DNA of 64,000 nucleotides from Arthrobacter globiformis NBRC 12137. Lineage in GTDB: Bacteria > Actinomycetota > Actinomycetes > Actinomycetales > Micrococcaceae. The stretch covers positions 62,001-126,000 of the forward strand of contig NZ_BAEG01000080.1 of the NCBI RefSeq assembly GCF_000238915.1. The letters are read 5' to 3'. Below, piece after piece: positions 1 through 10,414 of the stretch. Each line of letters opens with the position of its first letter. Positions within the stretch are counted from its first letter, which is position 1. Below the pieces are notes generated by a model. The model was not told the DNA's origin and searched no databases. It worked only from the letters and a program-made list of their open reading frames with translations. The position numbers were made by a program, and so were the translations under genes.

Positions 1-190
1 GGACCACGTGGGTGAGCCGGCCGTTGTAGGACTGCACGGTGTCCTCGCTGGAGTCGATGCCCAGCACCTCGGTGCCCTGGGCCTCGAGCTCCAGCGCCAG
101 CGAGCCGCCGAAGCGGCCAAGTCCGATGACCACCACCGAATCCGCCTGTGCCGCGGATTCGGGGGAACGGGAGAAGAAGTTCTTAGCCAA
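1..190 (-). CDS. trkA: TrkA/KtrA-type potassium uptake regulatory subunit (partial, 3' end outside window)
   Basis: Only the first 63 codons are present; the gene runs off the left edge. The protein begins near MAKNFFSRSP and then shows the nucleotide-binding Rossmann signature VVVIGLGRFGGSLA, followed by the acidic strand end GIDSSE. This is the N-terminal RCK domain of TrkA/KtrA proteins, which bind NAD(H) or ATP on the cytoplasmic face and gate the TrkH/KtrB pore. The likely start is TTG at 190, overlapping the trkH stop by 8 bp (TTGGCTAA), so the two genes are probably translationally coupled. No in-frame ATG was found near the overlap. The family call is firm; the exact start is less so. 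Confidence 0.85.
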   Translation of the reverse strand, partial: MAKNFFSRSPESAAQADSVVVIGLGRFGGSLALELEAQGTEVLGIDSSEDTVQSYNGRLTHVV

Positions 191-1742
191 TGAGGGGCCT
201 TTCCTTCGGGTATTCGTATAGAAGCGGGCGTTCGCGGAGGGCCAGTGCGGCGCCCAGAGTCACCGGGCCCAAGCGGCCGATGAACATGAGCAGGATCAGC
301 ACCACCTGGCCGGCCGGCGGCATGGCGGCCGTGATGCCGGTGGACAGGCCCACCGTGGCGAACGCGGAGATCACCTCGAACAGGATCCGCTCCTGGCCGA
401 AATCGGTGATGATCATCAGGAACATCGTGGAGCCCACCACCAGCGCGATGGCCAGCAGCACCACGGCGATGGCCTGCCGGTGCACGGCGCGGGAGAGCCG
501 CTTGCCGAAGATGTTCACGGCCGTGCCGCCCTGCAGTTCCGTCAGGAGGATGAAGAACAGCACGCTGAACGTGGTGATCTTCAGGCCGCCCGCGGTGCCG
601 GCCGGGCCGCCGCCGATGAACATCAGGATGTCCATGCCGAGCCAGGACACCTCGTGCATCTGCCCGATGTCGACGCTGTTGAATCCGGCGGTGCGGGTGA
701 TGACGGACTGGAAGAAGCCGGCCAGGACGCGTTCGCCCGGCTTGAGGGCGCCGAGGGTGGCAGGGTTGGACCATTCGACGGCGGTGAGGAAGACGGTGCC
801 TGCCGTGAGGAGCGCTGCCGTTCCAACGAGGACCAGCTTGGTGTTCATGCTCCAGTGGATGGGCCGCTGGTACTGCCGGCGCAGCTCGAAGAGCACCGGG
901 AAGCCGAGGCCGCCGATGATCACCGCGGCCGCGATGGGCAGGCAGATCCACGGGTCCCCGGCGAAGCCGATGAGGTTGTCCGTGTGCAGGGCGAATCCTG
1001 CGTTGTTGAATGAGGACACCGCGTGGAAGACGCCGTGCCACAGCGCACGCCCGGGCTCATAGCCGTAGCCCGCGACCAGCCTGGCGGCCAGCATCCCCGC
1101 GAGCACAGTCTCCACGGTGAGGCTGATGGCCAGCACCCCGAGCAGCACCCGGCGCACGTCGCCGAATCCGTTGCTCTTGGTCTCCGCGGCCGCCGAGAGC
1201 CGTGAGCGCAGGCCCAGCCGGCGGGCCATGAGCACCCCCAGCAGCGTGCCGAAGGACATGACGCCGAACCCGCCGATCTGGATCAGGGCCATGATCACCA
1301 CCTTGCCGAACCCGCTCCAGTACACCGGAGTATCGACGGTGATCAGCCCGGTGACGCACACGGACGACGTGGAGGTGAACAGGGCATCGAGGAACGGGGC
1401 GCCGTCGGGGCCGTTCCGCGCGATGGGCAGCATGAGCAGGATTGTGCCGAGGGCGACCGCACCGGCGAACCCGAGCACGATCACCTGGGCGGGGTGCTGT
1501 GGTGCGAAGACGTTGAGGATGCGCGGGAAGACTTTGGAACCCCCGGGCCACAGCCCGCCGAACCCGCGGTCCGTTCCGGCCGCTTTCCGGTCTGTCCTGG
1601 CAGACGCTTTGGCTGTCTTCGCTGCCGATTTGGCTGCGAGCCTGGCAGTTTTCGCTGCCGGCCGGAGTCTCTTGCCTGGAGGCCGGGCGTTCCTGCCCGC
1701 AGGCCGGGCCTTCGGGGCAGGAATGTCGCGCATACGCGTCAC
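183..1742 (-). CDS. trkH: TrkH/KtrB-type potassium transporter membrane subunit
   Basis: A 519-residue polytopic membrane protein of the TrkH/TrkG/KtrB superfamily, the K+ pore partner of the downstream trkA product. It shows the repeated P-loop and helix units of the family, for example TSTSSVCVTG, SSFNNAGF, TRTAGFN and FATVGLSTG, where the glycines form the selectivity filter. Residues 1 to about 72 are a very basic Ala/Lys/Arg-rich tail that is longer than in most KtrB proteins and probably cytoplasmic. Two ATGs are possible (codons 1 and 4). The gene is divergent from the 30-residue peptide and APC transporter to its right, and the shared 183-bp spacer holds an 11-bp-spaced direct repeat. 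In mycobacteria the analogous genes ceoB and ceoC also lie beside a large APC-like membrane protein. Confidence 0.93.
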   Translation of the reverse strand: MTRMRDIPAPKARPAGRNARPPGKRLRPAAKTARLAAKSAAKTAKASARTDRKAAGTDRGFGGLWPGGSKVFPRILNVFAPQHPAQVIVLGFAGAVALGTILLMLPIARNGPDGAPFLDALFTSTSSVCVTGLITVDTPVYWSGFGKVVIMALIQIGGFGVMSFGTLLGVLMARRLGLRSRLSAAAETKSNGFGDVRRVLLGVLAISLTVETVLAGMLAARLVAGYGYEPGRALWHGVFHAVSSFNNAGFALHTDNLIGFAGDPWICLPIAAAVIIGGLGFPVLFELRRQYQRPIHWSMNTKLVLVGTAALLTAGTVFLTAVEWSNPATLGALKPGERVLAGFFQSVITRTAGFNSVDIGQMHEVSWLGMDILMFIGGGPAGTAGGLKITTFSVLFFILLTELQGGTAVNIFGKRLSRAVHRQAIAVVLLAIALVVGSTMFLMIITDFGQERILFEVISAFATVGLSTGITAAMPPAGQVVLILLMFIGRLGPVTLGAALALRERPLLYEYPKERPLIG

Positions 1743-1784
1743 GCTACCACCGGGGAAATCCCTGTGGCCGGTGTGAAGGACGAG

Positions 1785-1804
1785 GCGTTAAGAAAGCGTT
1801 AAGA
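1785..1804. promoter_or_regulatory. Two GCGTTAAGA direct repeats spaced 11 bp in a divergent promoter region
   Basis: GCGTTAAGA occurs at 1785-1793 and again at 1796-1804, with start-to-start spacing of exactly 11 bp. Tandem half-sites one helical turn apart are typical of OmpR/PhoB-family winged-helix regulators. The pair lies between trkH (leftward) and the peptide/APC transporter genes (rightward), so it could control potassium transport in either direction. No regulator is encoded next to it, and a KdpE-like protein is only a guess. Confidence 0.45.
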
Positions 1805-1925
1805 TCCCCGGCTTTGGCGCTTTTCGTAATCCGGCCGATGCTAGGCTCCCGTGGTCATCAGCAAACTGCCCATGTGAATCGAAGGACCCCGTGGCCACCT
1901 CAAGCACGCAAGGCCGTGTCCTGCC

Positions 1926-2018
1926 ATGCTGACCCAAAGCGCCCCGTTGCTGTGGCTGATCCTCGGGATCGGCGCAACCGGCTACATGATCTACCGGCTC
2001 ATCAGAGCAACGAAGTAG
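1926..2018 (+). CDS. 30-residue single-span membrane peptide, KdpF-like
   Basis: This short reading frame encodes 30 residues: a short polar start, one hydrophobic span (PLLWLILGIGATGYMIY) and a basic end (RLIRATK). Length and layout resemble KdpF, the roughly 29-residue stabilising subunit of the KdpFABC potassium ATPase, but no kdpA follows; an APC-type transporter starts 66 bp downstream. A 13-residue leader frame (GTG at 1891, GAAGGA at 1881-1886) ends in TGA overlapping this ATG and could couple translation. The peptide may be an accessory subunit of the downstream transporter or a relic of a kdp operon. Coding is inferred from composition and position only. Confidence 0.5.
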   Translation: MLTQSAPLLWLILGIGATGYMIYRLIRATK

Positions 2019-2084
2019 CCCCCGCCGTCGGACGCCCCTCCCGCGGCCCGACGGCGGACCTTACTCAGACCAGAAAGACACTTC

Positions 2085-4067
2085 ATGACCGCACCAGCCC
2101 AATACTCCGTTCCGGCCAGCGTGCCCAACCCAGAGCGGGAAAACGGCCCCGGCGGTGCGCTCACGCGGTGGCTGCTCGAGCACAAGGTGCACCAGCCGGT
2201 GGGGCCGGAGTCCGAGGAAGGCACCGGGCACCAGCAGAGCTGGTGGAAGGTCATGTGCCTGACCGGCGTGGATTACTTCTCCACGCTGTCCTACCTTCCC
2301 GGCATCGCCGCGCTCGCCGCCGGGGCCCTGTCGCCGCTGGCCACGCTGCTGATCGTGGCCCTGACGCTGCTGGGCATGCTGCCGATGTACCGGCGGGTGG
2401 CGCACGAGAGCCCGCACGGGCAGGGGTCCGTGGCCATGCTCGAGAACCTGCTGCCGTTCTGGCGCGGGAAGGTGTTCGTGCTGGTGCTGCTGGGGTTCGT
2501 GGCGACGTCGTGGATCATCACCATCACCCTGTCCGCCGCCGACGCCACCGTGCACATGCTGGAGAACCCGTATCTCCCGCCGTTCCTCGAGGGCCAGGCG
2601 GTTCCCATCACCGTGGTGATGCTGCTGATCCTGGGCGGGGTGTTCCTGCTGGGCTTCTCCGAGGCGGTGGCCGTGGCCATTCCGCTGGTGGGCGTCTTCC
2701 TGCTGCTGAACGCCGTCATCATCGGCACCGGAATTTACGACGCCGTCACCCAGCCGGGTGCCGTCGCCGCGTGGATGTCTTCACTGGGGTCCTTTGGCGG
2801 CGGCTTTGGCAATATCGCCGGGCCTGCGATCCTCGCGTTTCCGCTGCTGGTGCTGGGACTCTCAGGCTTTGAAACCGGCGTCAGCATGATGCCGTTGGTT
2901 TCCGCCTCAGGGTCCACGCCGGAGGAGATGCTGCGGAACCGGATCCGCAACACGCGCAAGCTCCTCACGACGGCGGCCGTGGTGATGAGCGTGTACCTGA
3001 TCGGCAGCAGCTTCGTGACCACCGTGCTGATCCCGGCCGAGGCATTCCAGGAGGGAGGGCCGGCGAATGGCCGTGCTTTGGCCTACCTGGCGCACGAGCG
3101 GCTCGGCAACGGCTTCGGGTCCGTCTACGACATCAGCAGCATCCTCATCCTGTGGTTCGCCGGCGCGTCCGCGATGGCCGGGCTGATCAACATCGTGCCC
3201 CGGTACCTGCCGTCCTACGGCATGGCTCCGGACTGGTCCCGCGCGGTGCGGCCCGTGGTCCTGGTCTACACCGCCATCAGCATCCTCATCACCATCGGTT
3301 TCAAGGCCGACGTCAACGCCCAGGCCGGCGCGTACGCCACCGGGATCCTGTTCATGATGGTCTCCGGAGCGGTGGCCGTGAGCATCTCCGCCGCGCGCAA
3401 GAAGAATCGCGGTGCCGCCGTCGGCTTCACCGTCCTGACGCTCGTGATGCTCTACGCCCTGGCGGAGAACGTGATCGAGAAGCCGGACGGCCTGGCTATC
3501 TCCGGGTTGTTCATCCTGGGCATCGTGGTGGTCTCACTGGTGTCCCGTGTCTCGCGGACCACCGAGCTGCGGGTGGACCGGATCGAGTTCGACGAGACCG
3601 CGCGCCGCTTCATCACGGACACGATTGAGTACGACGGGCGGATCAACCTGATCGCCAACCGCCCGCAGGCCCGGGACGCCGCCGAGTACGCAGAGAAGGA
3701 AGCGGCGCAGCGGGAGAACAACCCCGTTCCCGGCACAGCCGACGTGATGTTCCTGGAGGTCGACGTCACGGACCCCTCCGGATTCAGTGACGTGCTCACG
3801 GTGAGGGGCGTGGAGGTGGACGGGCACCGCGTCCTCCGCACCGACAGCCCCGCTGCGCCCAACGCGATCGCGGCCATTTTGCTTGCCCTGCGCGACGCCA
3901 CCGGTGTCCGGCCGCACGCGTACTTCGAGTGGGCCGAAGGCAACCCCCTGGCCCACCTGATGCGCTACCTGCTCCTGGGCCGCGGCGACACCGCCCCCGT
4001 GGTCCGCGAGATCATCCGCGAAAACGAGCCCGACCCCGCCCGTCGCCCCGGCATCCACGTCGGCTAA
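2085..4067 (+). CDS. APC-superfamily transporter, possible potassium or amino-acid permease
   Basis: A 660-residue protein. Residues 1 to about 60 are hydrophilic and carry the segment [20 protein letters not shown], followed by about 12 membrane segments to near residue 500 and a soluble C-terminal domain of roughly 160 residues. The fold is that of the amino acid-polyamine-cation superfamily. Size and the TrkA/TrkH neighbourhood match the M. tuberculosis gene Rv2690c, which lies next to ceoB and ceoC. KimA-type potassium importers belong to the same superfamily and also have a soluble tail, so potassium is a plausible substrate, but no substrate-defining residue was identified. It follows the 30-residue peptide in the same direction. 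The start is ATG 2085. Confidence 0.75.
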   Translation: MTAPAQYSVPASVPNPERENGPGGALTRWLLEHKVHQPVGPESEEGTGHQQSWWKVMCLTGVDYFSTLSYLPGIAALAAGALSPLATLLIVALTLLGMLPMYRRVAHESPHGQGSVAMLENLLPFWRGKVFVLVLLGFVATSWIITITLSAADATVHMLENPYLPPFLEGQAVPITVVMLLILGGVFLLGFSEAVAVAIPLVGVFLLLNAVIIGTGIYDAVTQPGAVAAWMSSLGSFGGGFGNIAGPAILAFPLLVLGLSGFETGVSMMPLVSASGSTPEEMLRNRIRNTRKLLTTAAVVMSVYLIGSSFVTTVLIPAEAFQEGGPANGRALAYLAHERLGNGFGSVYDISSILILWFAGASAMAGLINIVPRYLPSYGMAPDWSRAVRPVVLVYTAISILITIGFKADVNAQAGAYATGILFMMVSGAVAVSISAARKKNRGAAVGFTVLTLVMLYALAENVIEKPDGLAISGLFILGIVVVSLVSRVSRTTELRVDRIEFDETARRFITDTIEYDGRINLIANRPQARDAAEYAEKEAAQRENNPVPGTADVMFLEVDVTDPSGFSDVLTVRGVEVDGHRVLRTDSPAAPNAIAAILLALRDATGVRPHAYFEWAEGNPLAHLMRYLLLGRGDTAPVVREIIRENEPDPARRPGIHVG

Positions 4068-4076
4068 CCCGAGACG

Positions 4077-4180
4077 CTTCCTCACCTTTCGTCGGGTTTT
4101 CCCGGACCCTTCCTCACCTCTCGTCGTGTCTTTCCGGACCCTTCCTCACCTCTCGTCGGGTCTTTCCGGACCCTTCCTCA
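4077..4180 (+). repeat. Tandem 32-bp-period array (4 units, core CCCTTCCTCAC)
   Basis: The string CTTCCTCA begins at 4077, 4109, 4141 and 4173, a spacing of exactly 32 bp. The array starts 10 bp after the stop codon of the APC transporter gene, with the pyrimidine-rich strand in the sense of that transcript. Related arrays lie at 5833, 8100 and 35571, with a lone unit near 37944. There are no unique spacers. Together with the palindrome at 4184 it fills most of the interval up to the next gene at 4374; the rest (4207-4373) shows nothing recognisable except the ribosome-binding site. Confidence 0.85.
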
Positions 4181-4183
4181 CTT

Positions 4184-4206
4184 TTGATCGAGCCTGTCGA
4201 GATCAA
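4184..4206. repeat. Short palindromic element with GAGCCTGTCGA core
   Basis: TTGATC at 4184-4189 and GATCAA at 4201-4206 enclose GAGCCTGTCGA, giving a short hairpin. A related sequence with GGTC/GACC arms lies inside coding sequence at 60607-60646. Similar short elements with a TCGACAGGCTC core are common between actinobacterial genes. This copy directly follows the 32-bp array. Confidence 0.6.
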
Positions 4207-4373
4207 GGGTCACGGGACGATGGTTTTCGGCGCACGACATGTCCTGTTCACCGGGGCGTCAGGCGACGGTGGGCAAGCGTTAGCTGCCGGCAGGCAGGGT
4301 GGTGGGCACGCCGTCGGACGTTCCCCATCCGGGAAGTGCGGCCGCGTCCCCAACCGCACTGAAGGAGAACCCT

Positions 4374-5222
4374 GTGCTGCTCAAGAGCACCGTCACCGCC
4401 CTCGTCGCCCTAACGGCACTCGCCGGAATCGCGGCGCCATCCACCGCGGCGCCGGATGCCGCCGTCGTGCTAGGGGAGCCGCATTCCGCAGCGCACGCGC
4501 ATAACGACTACGAGCACGACCGGCCGCTGCTGGACGCGCTGGAGCACGGTTTCACCAGTGTGGAGGCTGACGTCTGGCTGGTGGACGGCGAGCTCCGGGT
4601 GGCGCACGACCTCGCGGATGCGCGGGCCGGTGTTACCCTCGAAAGCCTCTACCTGGACCCGCTGGACAAGCTCGTGCGCCAGCAGGGCCACAGCGTTTAC
4701 CCAGGTTGGGACGGCAGCCTGCAGCTGCTGATCGACATCAAGAGCGACGGCGAAACGACCTATGCGGCTGTCGAGAAGGAACTGGCTGAGCACCCTGCGT
4801 TCATGACCAGCTACGCCAACGGCAGAGTTTCGGCCGGGCCGGTCACGGCAGTCGTCAGCGGCAACCGCCCGCTCGCCACGATGCAGGCAGCGGACAAGCG
4901 GTTTGGCTTCTACGACGGCCGGTCGGCAGACCTGGCTTCGGGGATGCCGGCCGGGCTGATGCCGCTGGTCAGCGACAACTGGACCAAGCTGTTCACGTGG
5001 CAGGGTGTCGGGCCGATGCCGGAGGCAGAGCGCGCCAGGCTGCGCGCGTACGTGGAAACGGCCCACGCCAACGGGCACCGGGTACGGTTCTGGGCGACGC
5101 CCGACCAGCCAGGCGCGGCGCGCGATGCGATGTGGACCGAACTGCTCGATGCCGGCGTCGACCACATCAACACAGACGACCTTCCTGCGCTGGACAGGTT
5201 CCTGAGCGCGCGCCCCGAGTAA
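4374..5222 (+). CDS. Secreted phosphatidylinositol phospholipase C/GDPD-fold protein
   Basis: With the GTG start at 4374 (GAAGGAG at 4361-4367) the product is 282 residues and opens with a signal peptide (MLLKSTVTALVALTALAGI, cleavage after an APSTAA-like site). The mature protein has the TIM-barrel phosphodiesterase hallmarks AHNDYEHDRPLLDALEHGF and VEADVWLVDGELRVAHD, with His and Glu/Asp positions like those of glycerophosphodiester phosphodiesterases and bacterial PI-PLC relatives. It probably hydrolyses a phosphodiester outside the cell; the substrate is unknown. A longer frame starting at 4299 would add 25 residues ahead of the signal peptide without a ribosome-binding site, so it was rejected. 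It stands alone and is followed by a hairpin at 5231. Confidence 0.75.
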   Translation: MLLKSTVTALVALTALAGIAAPSTAAPDAAVVLGEPHSAAHAHNDYEHDRPLLDALEHGFTSVEADVWLVDGELRVAHDLADARAGVTLESLYLDPLDKLVRQQGHSVYPGWDGSLQLLIDIKSDGETTYAAVEKELAEHPAFMTSYANGRVSAGPVTAVVSGNRPLATMQAADKRFGFYDGRSADLASGMPAGLMPLVSDNWTKLFTWQGVGPMPEAERARLRAYVETAHANGHRVRFWATPDQPGAARDAMWTELLDAGVDHINTDDLPALDRFLSARPE

Positions 5223-5230
5223 TTTCTTTT

Positions 5231-5262
5231 CGAGGGCCGGGGCTTAGTGCGCCCGGCCCTCG
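5231..5262. terminator. GC-rich hairpin terminator between convergent genes
   Basis: CGAGGGCCGGG (5231-5241) pairs with CCCGGCCCTCG (5252-5262), an 11-bp perfect stem with a 10-nt loop. It lies 8 bp after the stop of the phosphodiesterase gene and 30 bp before the 3' end of the opposing gene, so it can serve both. A strong T tract is lacking. Confidence 0.7.
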
Positions 5263-5292
5263 TCGTCTCCTCGACGAAGGAAGATTTGCTGC

Positions 5293-5751
5293 TCAAGTGC
5301 TGCAACCTGATGCCACGGGAATGCCAATCAACGAGACTCGGGAGACGGTCCCCTCAACTGCGACTGATCTCCAGCCACCCGGACCTATAGCCACCAAGGA
5401 AACAGTGCTGATGCCCAGGTCGAGAACGCCGGCGTCGACAGTGAGCTCCGTGGCCGATGCGGGTAAGCGGTTGGGCAATGAGGCTGTTCCCCCCTGGGGA
5501 GTGAGCGTCCACTGGTACTCGGTCCTTGTGAGGCCGCCGCTAACCGGAGCTGTCCAAGAAAAAGCAGCCTTTGTAAGGAGACCACCCGCGGTGCACATGA
5601 GTGACGTCGGCGGCAGGACTGTTCCGGCCGTGAACGTCCCTTGAGCACCCTGCGGCAGCGTCCAGGCCGCCGTCGTCGGCTCCGGCGGAGCGACCATCAG
5701 GGCAGCAGCAAGAGTGAACAGCCCGACGACGGCGAGGTGTTTCCGCTTCAC
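5293..5751 (-). CDS. Secreted protein with SipW-type signal peptide
   Basis: A 152-residue protein. MKRKHLAVVGLFTLAAALMV is a basic plus hydrophobic signal, and the mature start contains AAWTLPQGAQGTFTAGTVLPPTSLMC, which resembles proteins exported with SipW-dependent signal peptides (an early Trp and a TFTAGT-like stretch). The rest looks like a single beta-sandwich, fibronectin-like domain with two cysteines, one near residue 53 and one at the C-terminus. Function is unknown; in other bacteria such proteins are extracellular matrix or surface subunits. It lies downstream of the sortase and surface-protein pair on the same strand, separated by a 32-bp-period repeat, so it is probably a separate transcript. 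Confidence 0.65.
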   Translation of the reverse strand: MKRKHLAVVGLFTLAAALMVAPPEPTTAAWTLPQGAQGTFTAGTVLPPTSLMCTAGGLLTKAAFSWTAPVSGGLTRTEYQWTLTPQGGTASLPNRLPASATELTVDAGVLDLGISTVSLVAIGPGGWRSVAVEGTVSRVSLIGIPVASGCST

Positions 5752-5832
5752 GGCGCCACTTCCTGCTGCTCGCTTTCATTTCGACGACGGCGGGGCTCCT
5801 CCCTCGGCCAGAAAGCCCACGTCAGGTGAGGG

Positions 5833-5902
5833 AGCGTCGGGCGTGAAGCGACGAAAGCTGAGGAAGCGTCGGGCGTGAAGCGACGAAAGCTGAGGAAGCG
5901 TT
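5833..5902 (-). repeat. Tandem 32-bp-period array (2 units plus part)
   Basis: AGCGTCGGGCGTGAAGCGAC starts at 5833 and again at 5865, and a third partial unit (AGCGTT) starts at 5897, spacing exactly 32 bp. The core TGAGGAAGCG reads CGCTTCCTCA on the minus strand, matching the core of the arrays at 4077 and 35571 with one change. It lies immediately after the stop codon of the leftward sortase gene, in the same relative orientation as the other arrays. Confidence 0.8.
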
Positions 5903-5903
5903 G

Positions 5904-6563
5904 CTACGGAGCGGGGGAAGCCGTGACCACCACGTTCTTGCCCCAGGGGTCCTCCGTGTAGCAGCTGATCAGCACCACGCGGTTGGGAACGACGTTCCAG
6001 ATGTCGCTGTCCTTGAGCGTGTTCTTGTCGTGCGTCGTCACCGAATCCACCAGGTACCTCAGCGTGCCCTTCGCAGTGGTGACCGTGACCGCCTTGCCCA
6101 CGAGCGACTTGTCACTGAGCCGGTTAAACGGGGCGTCCCGGCCGTCCCAGCTGTGCCCCACGATGTATGTCGTATTGGTCGATCCGGCACCCGGCACGCC
6201 GTAGCTGGTCAGCCAGTACGCGTCGAGAGTCAGCGGCGGAACGAGCGACTCCGAAGCCAGCTCGTCTGCACTCGGCGTCAGCGGCAGGACCCGCACGTCC
6301 AGGTCGACGGCGTCGACCGACACCGCCGTCGGCGCCGACGCCAGCGGCCGCGTTGCCTTGCGGGCAACGGGCGCGGCACTCGGGGAACCCACCGCTGAAG
6401 AAACCGCTGAAGGAACGACGACGGTGCTGCCGCCACTTGGGGGAACAGCGTTCGACGGCGCCAGGAAGAGAGCGGCTGCCAGGCCCGCGGCAGCACTGGC
6501 GGGCACGGCAAGCCAGCGCCGCCGGATGGGCTGGCGCCGGCTGGCCGTCGTCTGCGGTTCCAA
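5904..6563 (-). CDS. Class F sortase
   Basis: A 219-residue transpeptidase. Residues 1-40 hold a basic cytoplasmic stretch and one membrane anchor, followed by a Ser/Pro/Ala linker to about residue 85 and then the sortase barrel. The catalytic histidine is H137 in TYIVGHSW and the catalytic cysteine is C201 in VVLISC. Sortases cleave a C-terminal sorting signal and link proteins to the cell wall. The usual arginine on the strand after the cysteine is not visible: the tail reads YTEDPWGKNVVVTASPAP, with Lys in its vicinity and no Arg. This may be real divergence or an alignment limit. It starts 10 bp after the surface-protein gene on the same strand, the expected partner arrangement. Confidence 0.82.
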   Translation of the reverse strand: MEPQTTASRRQPIRRRWLAVPASAAAGLAAALFLAPSNAVPPSGGSTVVVPSAVSSAVGSPSAAPVARKATRPLASAPTAVSVDAVDLDVRVLPLTPSADELASESLVPPLTLDAYWLTSYGVPGAGSTNTTYIVGHSWDGRDAPFNRLSDKSLVGKAVTVTTAKGTLRYLVDSVTTHDKNTLKDSDIWNVVPNRVVLISCYTEDPWGKNVVVTASPAP

Positions 6564-6573
6564 GGTGAACTGC

Positions 6574-7464
6574 CTAGTTGCGGCTGCGCTCCAGGCGGCG
6601 CATCCTCAAAGCGACGGCTGCGGGCACGCCGATGCCCGCCGCCAGAAGCCCTGCGAGGAGTGCCAGCCCGGGGTGGACGCCCGGCTCGGCTTCTGCCGCG
6701 GTCTGCACGTTGAGGCCCTTGTTCGTGACGGCTAACGCGCTGCCACCTCCGGCGGGAGCCTCGTTGACCGCATTGGGGAGGGCCGGCGTCGGGCTTCCCG
6801 GCGCAGTGACCGGTGCCGACACCGGCGGCGTCACCGGATCAATCTCGGTGGAGTCCGGATTGCAGGCTGCGAGGAACGCCTCGAAGAGGCCCGCGAGGCC
6901 GGCGGCGGAAGCTTCATCGAGCGAGACCGCGGCCAGCGCGGCATCGAAGTCGGCCGCCGCTGAGTTGAAGGCGTCCTGGGCTGCGATGATCTCCGGCGTG
7001 TTGATGGCTGCGTCGTACGCCGCTGTCAGGTCCGTCACGGCCTGCCGGGCTGCGTCCTCGGCATCCTCGGCCGCTGCCGTGTCGTCCTGGGCGGCAGTTA
7101 TTGCGGCCGGATCGCCCGATTCTTCGGCCTCTTCCTCTGCAGCTTCGGCGGCAGCGGTCGCTGCGATGGCGTCGTCCAGCGCTGCCTGGGCAGTAGCGAG
7201 TTCGGCGGCGGGGACTGCCCCGGCTGCTTCGACCATCGCGAGATAGCTCGCCTCGGCGTCCGCCGCGATTGCGGCCTTGGACTCGAGATCGGCAATTGTG
7301 GTTTCGGTGATGCCGGCCGCAGAGAGGGCAGCCTCAAACTGGGTGGACGCCTGCACACACGCGGGGTCTCCCGGTGCCGCGGAAGCAGTGGGGGCCGCGA
7401 GGAAGAGCCCGCCGGCGAACACGGCTGCTGACGAACCGGCGGCGACCCATTTGGATACGGTCAT
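6574..7464 (-). CDS. Alanine-rich cell-surface protein with C-terminal anchor, putative sortase substrate
   Basis: The product is 296 residues. MTVSKWVAAGSSAAVFAGG is the signal peptide (cleaved near ASA-APGD). Residues about 35-210 are Ala/Glu/Asp-rich and predicted to be helical or coiled-coil, with a cysteine near each end. A Pro/Thr linker follows, then NKGLNVQTA (NVQTA about 252-256), a hydrophobic span about 266-286 and the positive tail RMRRLERSRN. This is a sorting-signal layout, but there is no LPXTG; NVQTA or LPNAV are the only candidates. The class F sortase starts 10 bp downstream. Start chosen at ATG 7464 because only this places the signal peptide at the N-terminus. Confidence 0.75.
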   Translation of the reverse strand: MTVSKWVAAGSSAAVFAGGLFLAAPTASAAPGDPACVQASTQFEAALSAAGITETTIADLESKAAIAADAEASYLAMVEAAGAVPAAELATAQAALDDAIAATAAAEAAEEEAEESGDPAAITAAQDDTAAAEDAEDAARQAVTDLTAAYDAAINTPEIIAAQDAFNSAAADFDAALAAVSLDEASAAGLAGLFEAFLAACNPDSTEIDPVTPPVSAPVTAPGSPTPALPNAVNEAPAGGGSALAVTNKGLNVQTAAEAEPGVHPGLALLAGLLAAGIGVPAAVALRMRRLERSRN

Positions 7465-7685
7465 GGTGTGTGCGTCCCCCAAATATGAAGTGGCCGCCGG
7501 GACAGCCCCGGCGGTCGGCGGCGGCTCATCGATGTTGCTCCGAAGTTTCCGGCGGGCAAGGCAGGAGAGACGCTCGTACCGCAAATCATCCGGAGTACGA
7601 CGGCGAGACCTCAGTTTTACCTGAATGCCGCCCGGAAGATTGCTGTGACAGTAAAAATACCTACCGATGCCGGCCGTGGCAAACG

Positions 7686-7964
7686 TCACTGACCTGCTAT
7701 GGCATTTGGACCGCCGGCGGTGCCCGCGGCGGTGTCGGCGGCCGTCCGCCGCACCACGAGCAGGGCCAGTGGATCAAGGAGCTTCCGGGTCCCGGTCCCG
7801 GCCTCGAGAATCCAGAACATGCCAAGGACCGGCACGGTTTCCGTCACCGTTCCCACCTAGAAAAGCTGGCCGTTGTAGTGAGCTTCAATTTTGTCGCCGG
7901 GGGAGAGGTTGCGGCAGTCGATGATGCGACGGGCCGCGCCGTCGGTCGCGGCTGAATCGTGCAT
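7686..7964 (-). pseudogene. Small cytoplasmic protein gene interrupted by an in-frame amber codon
   Basis: From ATG 7964 the frame encodes 35 residues ending in PGDKIEAHYNGQLF, then TAG (7859-7857), then continues in the same frame for 56 residues beginning VGTVTETVPVLGMFWILEAG and ending at TGA 7688-7686. The two halves read as one 92-residue protein of a small beta-rich type that I associate with Arthrobacter-like genomes. A single C-to-T change in a CAG codon would explain the stop. It may be a recent pseudogene, a sequencing error or an amber readthrough site. Function of the intact family is not known to me. Confidence 0.6.
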
Positions 7965-7971
7965 GAGGGCT

Positions 7972-8030
7972 CCATCCTGACGCCGTTGGTGCTTCGATCG
8001 TGATGCGCCATTGGCGCTCTTTCAGGATGG
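7972..8030. promoter_or_regulatory. Inverted repeat upstream of the amber-interrupted gene
   Basis: CCATCCTGA (7972-7980) and TCAGGATGG (8022-8030) form a perfect 9-bp inverted repeat separated by 41 nt. It sits just upstream of the ATG at 7964 and could be an operator pair or an mRNA leader stem. The function is a guess. Confidence 0.4.
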
Positions 8031-8099
8031 GTCTGCCACATTGCCGGCTGGTTTCGGCCGGGTGATTTCCGCGTGACCTGCTTTGACGCGGGCCGGTCG

Positions 8100-8248
8100 G
8101 GCGGCGGGAGGTGAGGAAGGGTTGGGGGTGAGGCGGCGGGAGGTGAGGAAGGGTTGGGGGTGAGGCGGCGGGAGGTGAGGAAGGGTTGGGGTGAGGCGGC
8201 GGGAGGTGAGGAGGGGTTGGGGGTGAGGCGGCGGGAGGTGAGGAGGGG

Positions 8249-8251
<3 letters not shown>
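8100..8251 (-). repeat. Tandem 32-bp-period array (5 units) at the 3' end of glgX
   Basis: GGTGAGGA or a close variant begins at 8110, 8142, 8174, 8205 and 8237; the spacing is 32 bp except one 31-bp step that has lost a G. Read on the minus strand, which is the sense of glgX, each unit is strongly C-rich and poor in G and carries CCCTTCCTCA. The array begins directly at the glgX stop codon. It is the longest array of the family in this window. Between 7965 and 8100 nothing else was recognised apart from the inverted repeat. Confidence 0.88.
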
Positions 8252-10414
<2,163 letters not shown>

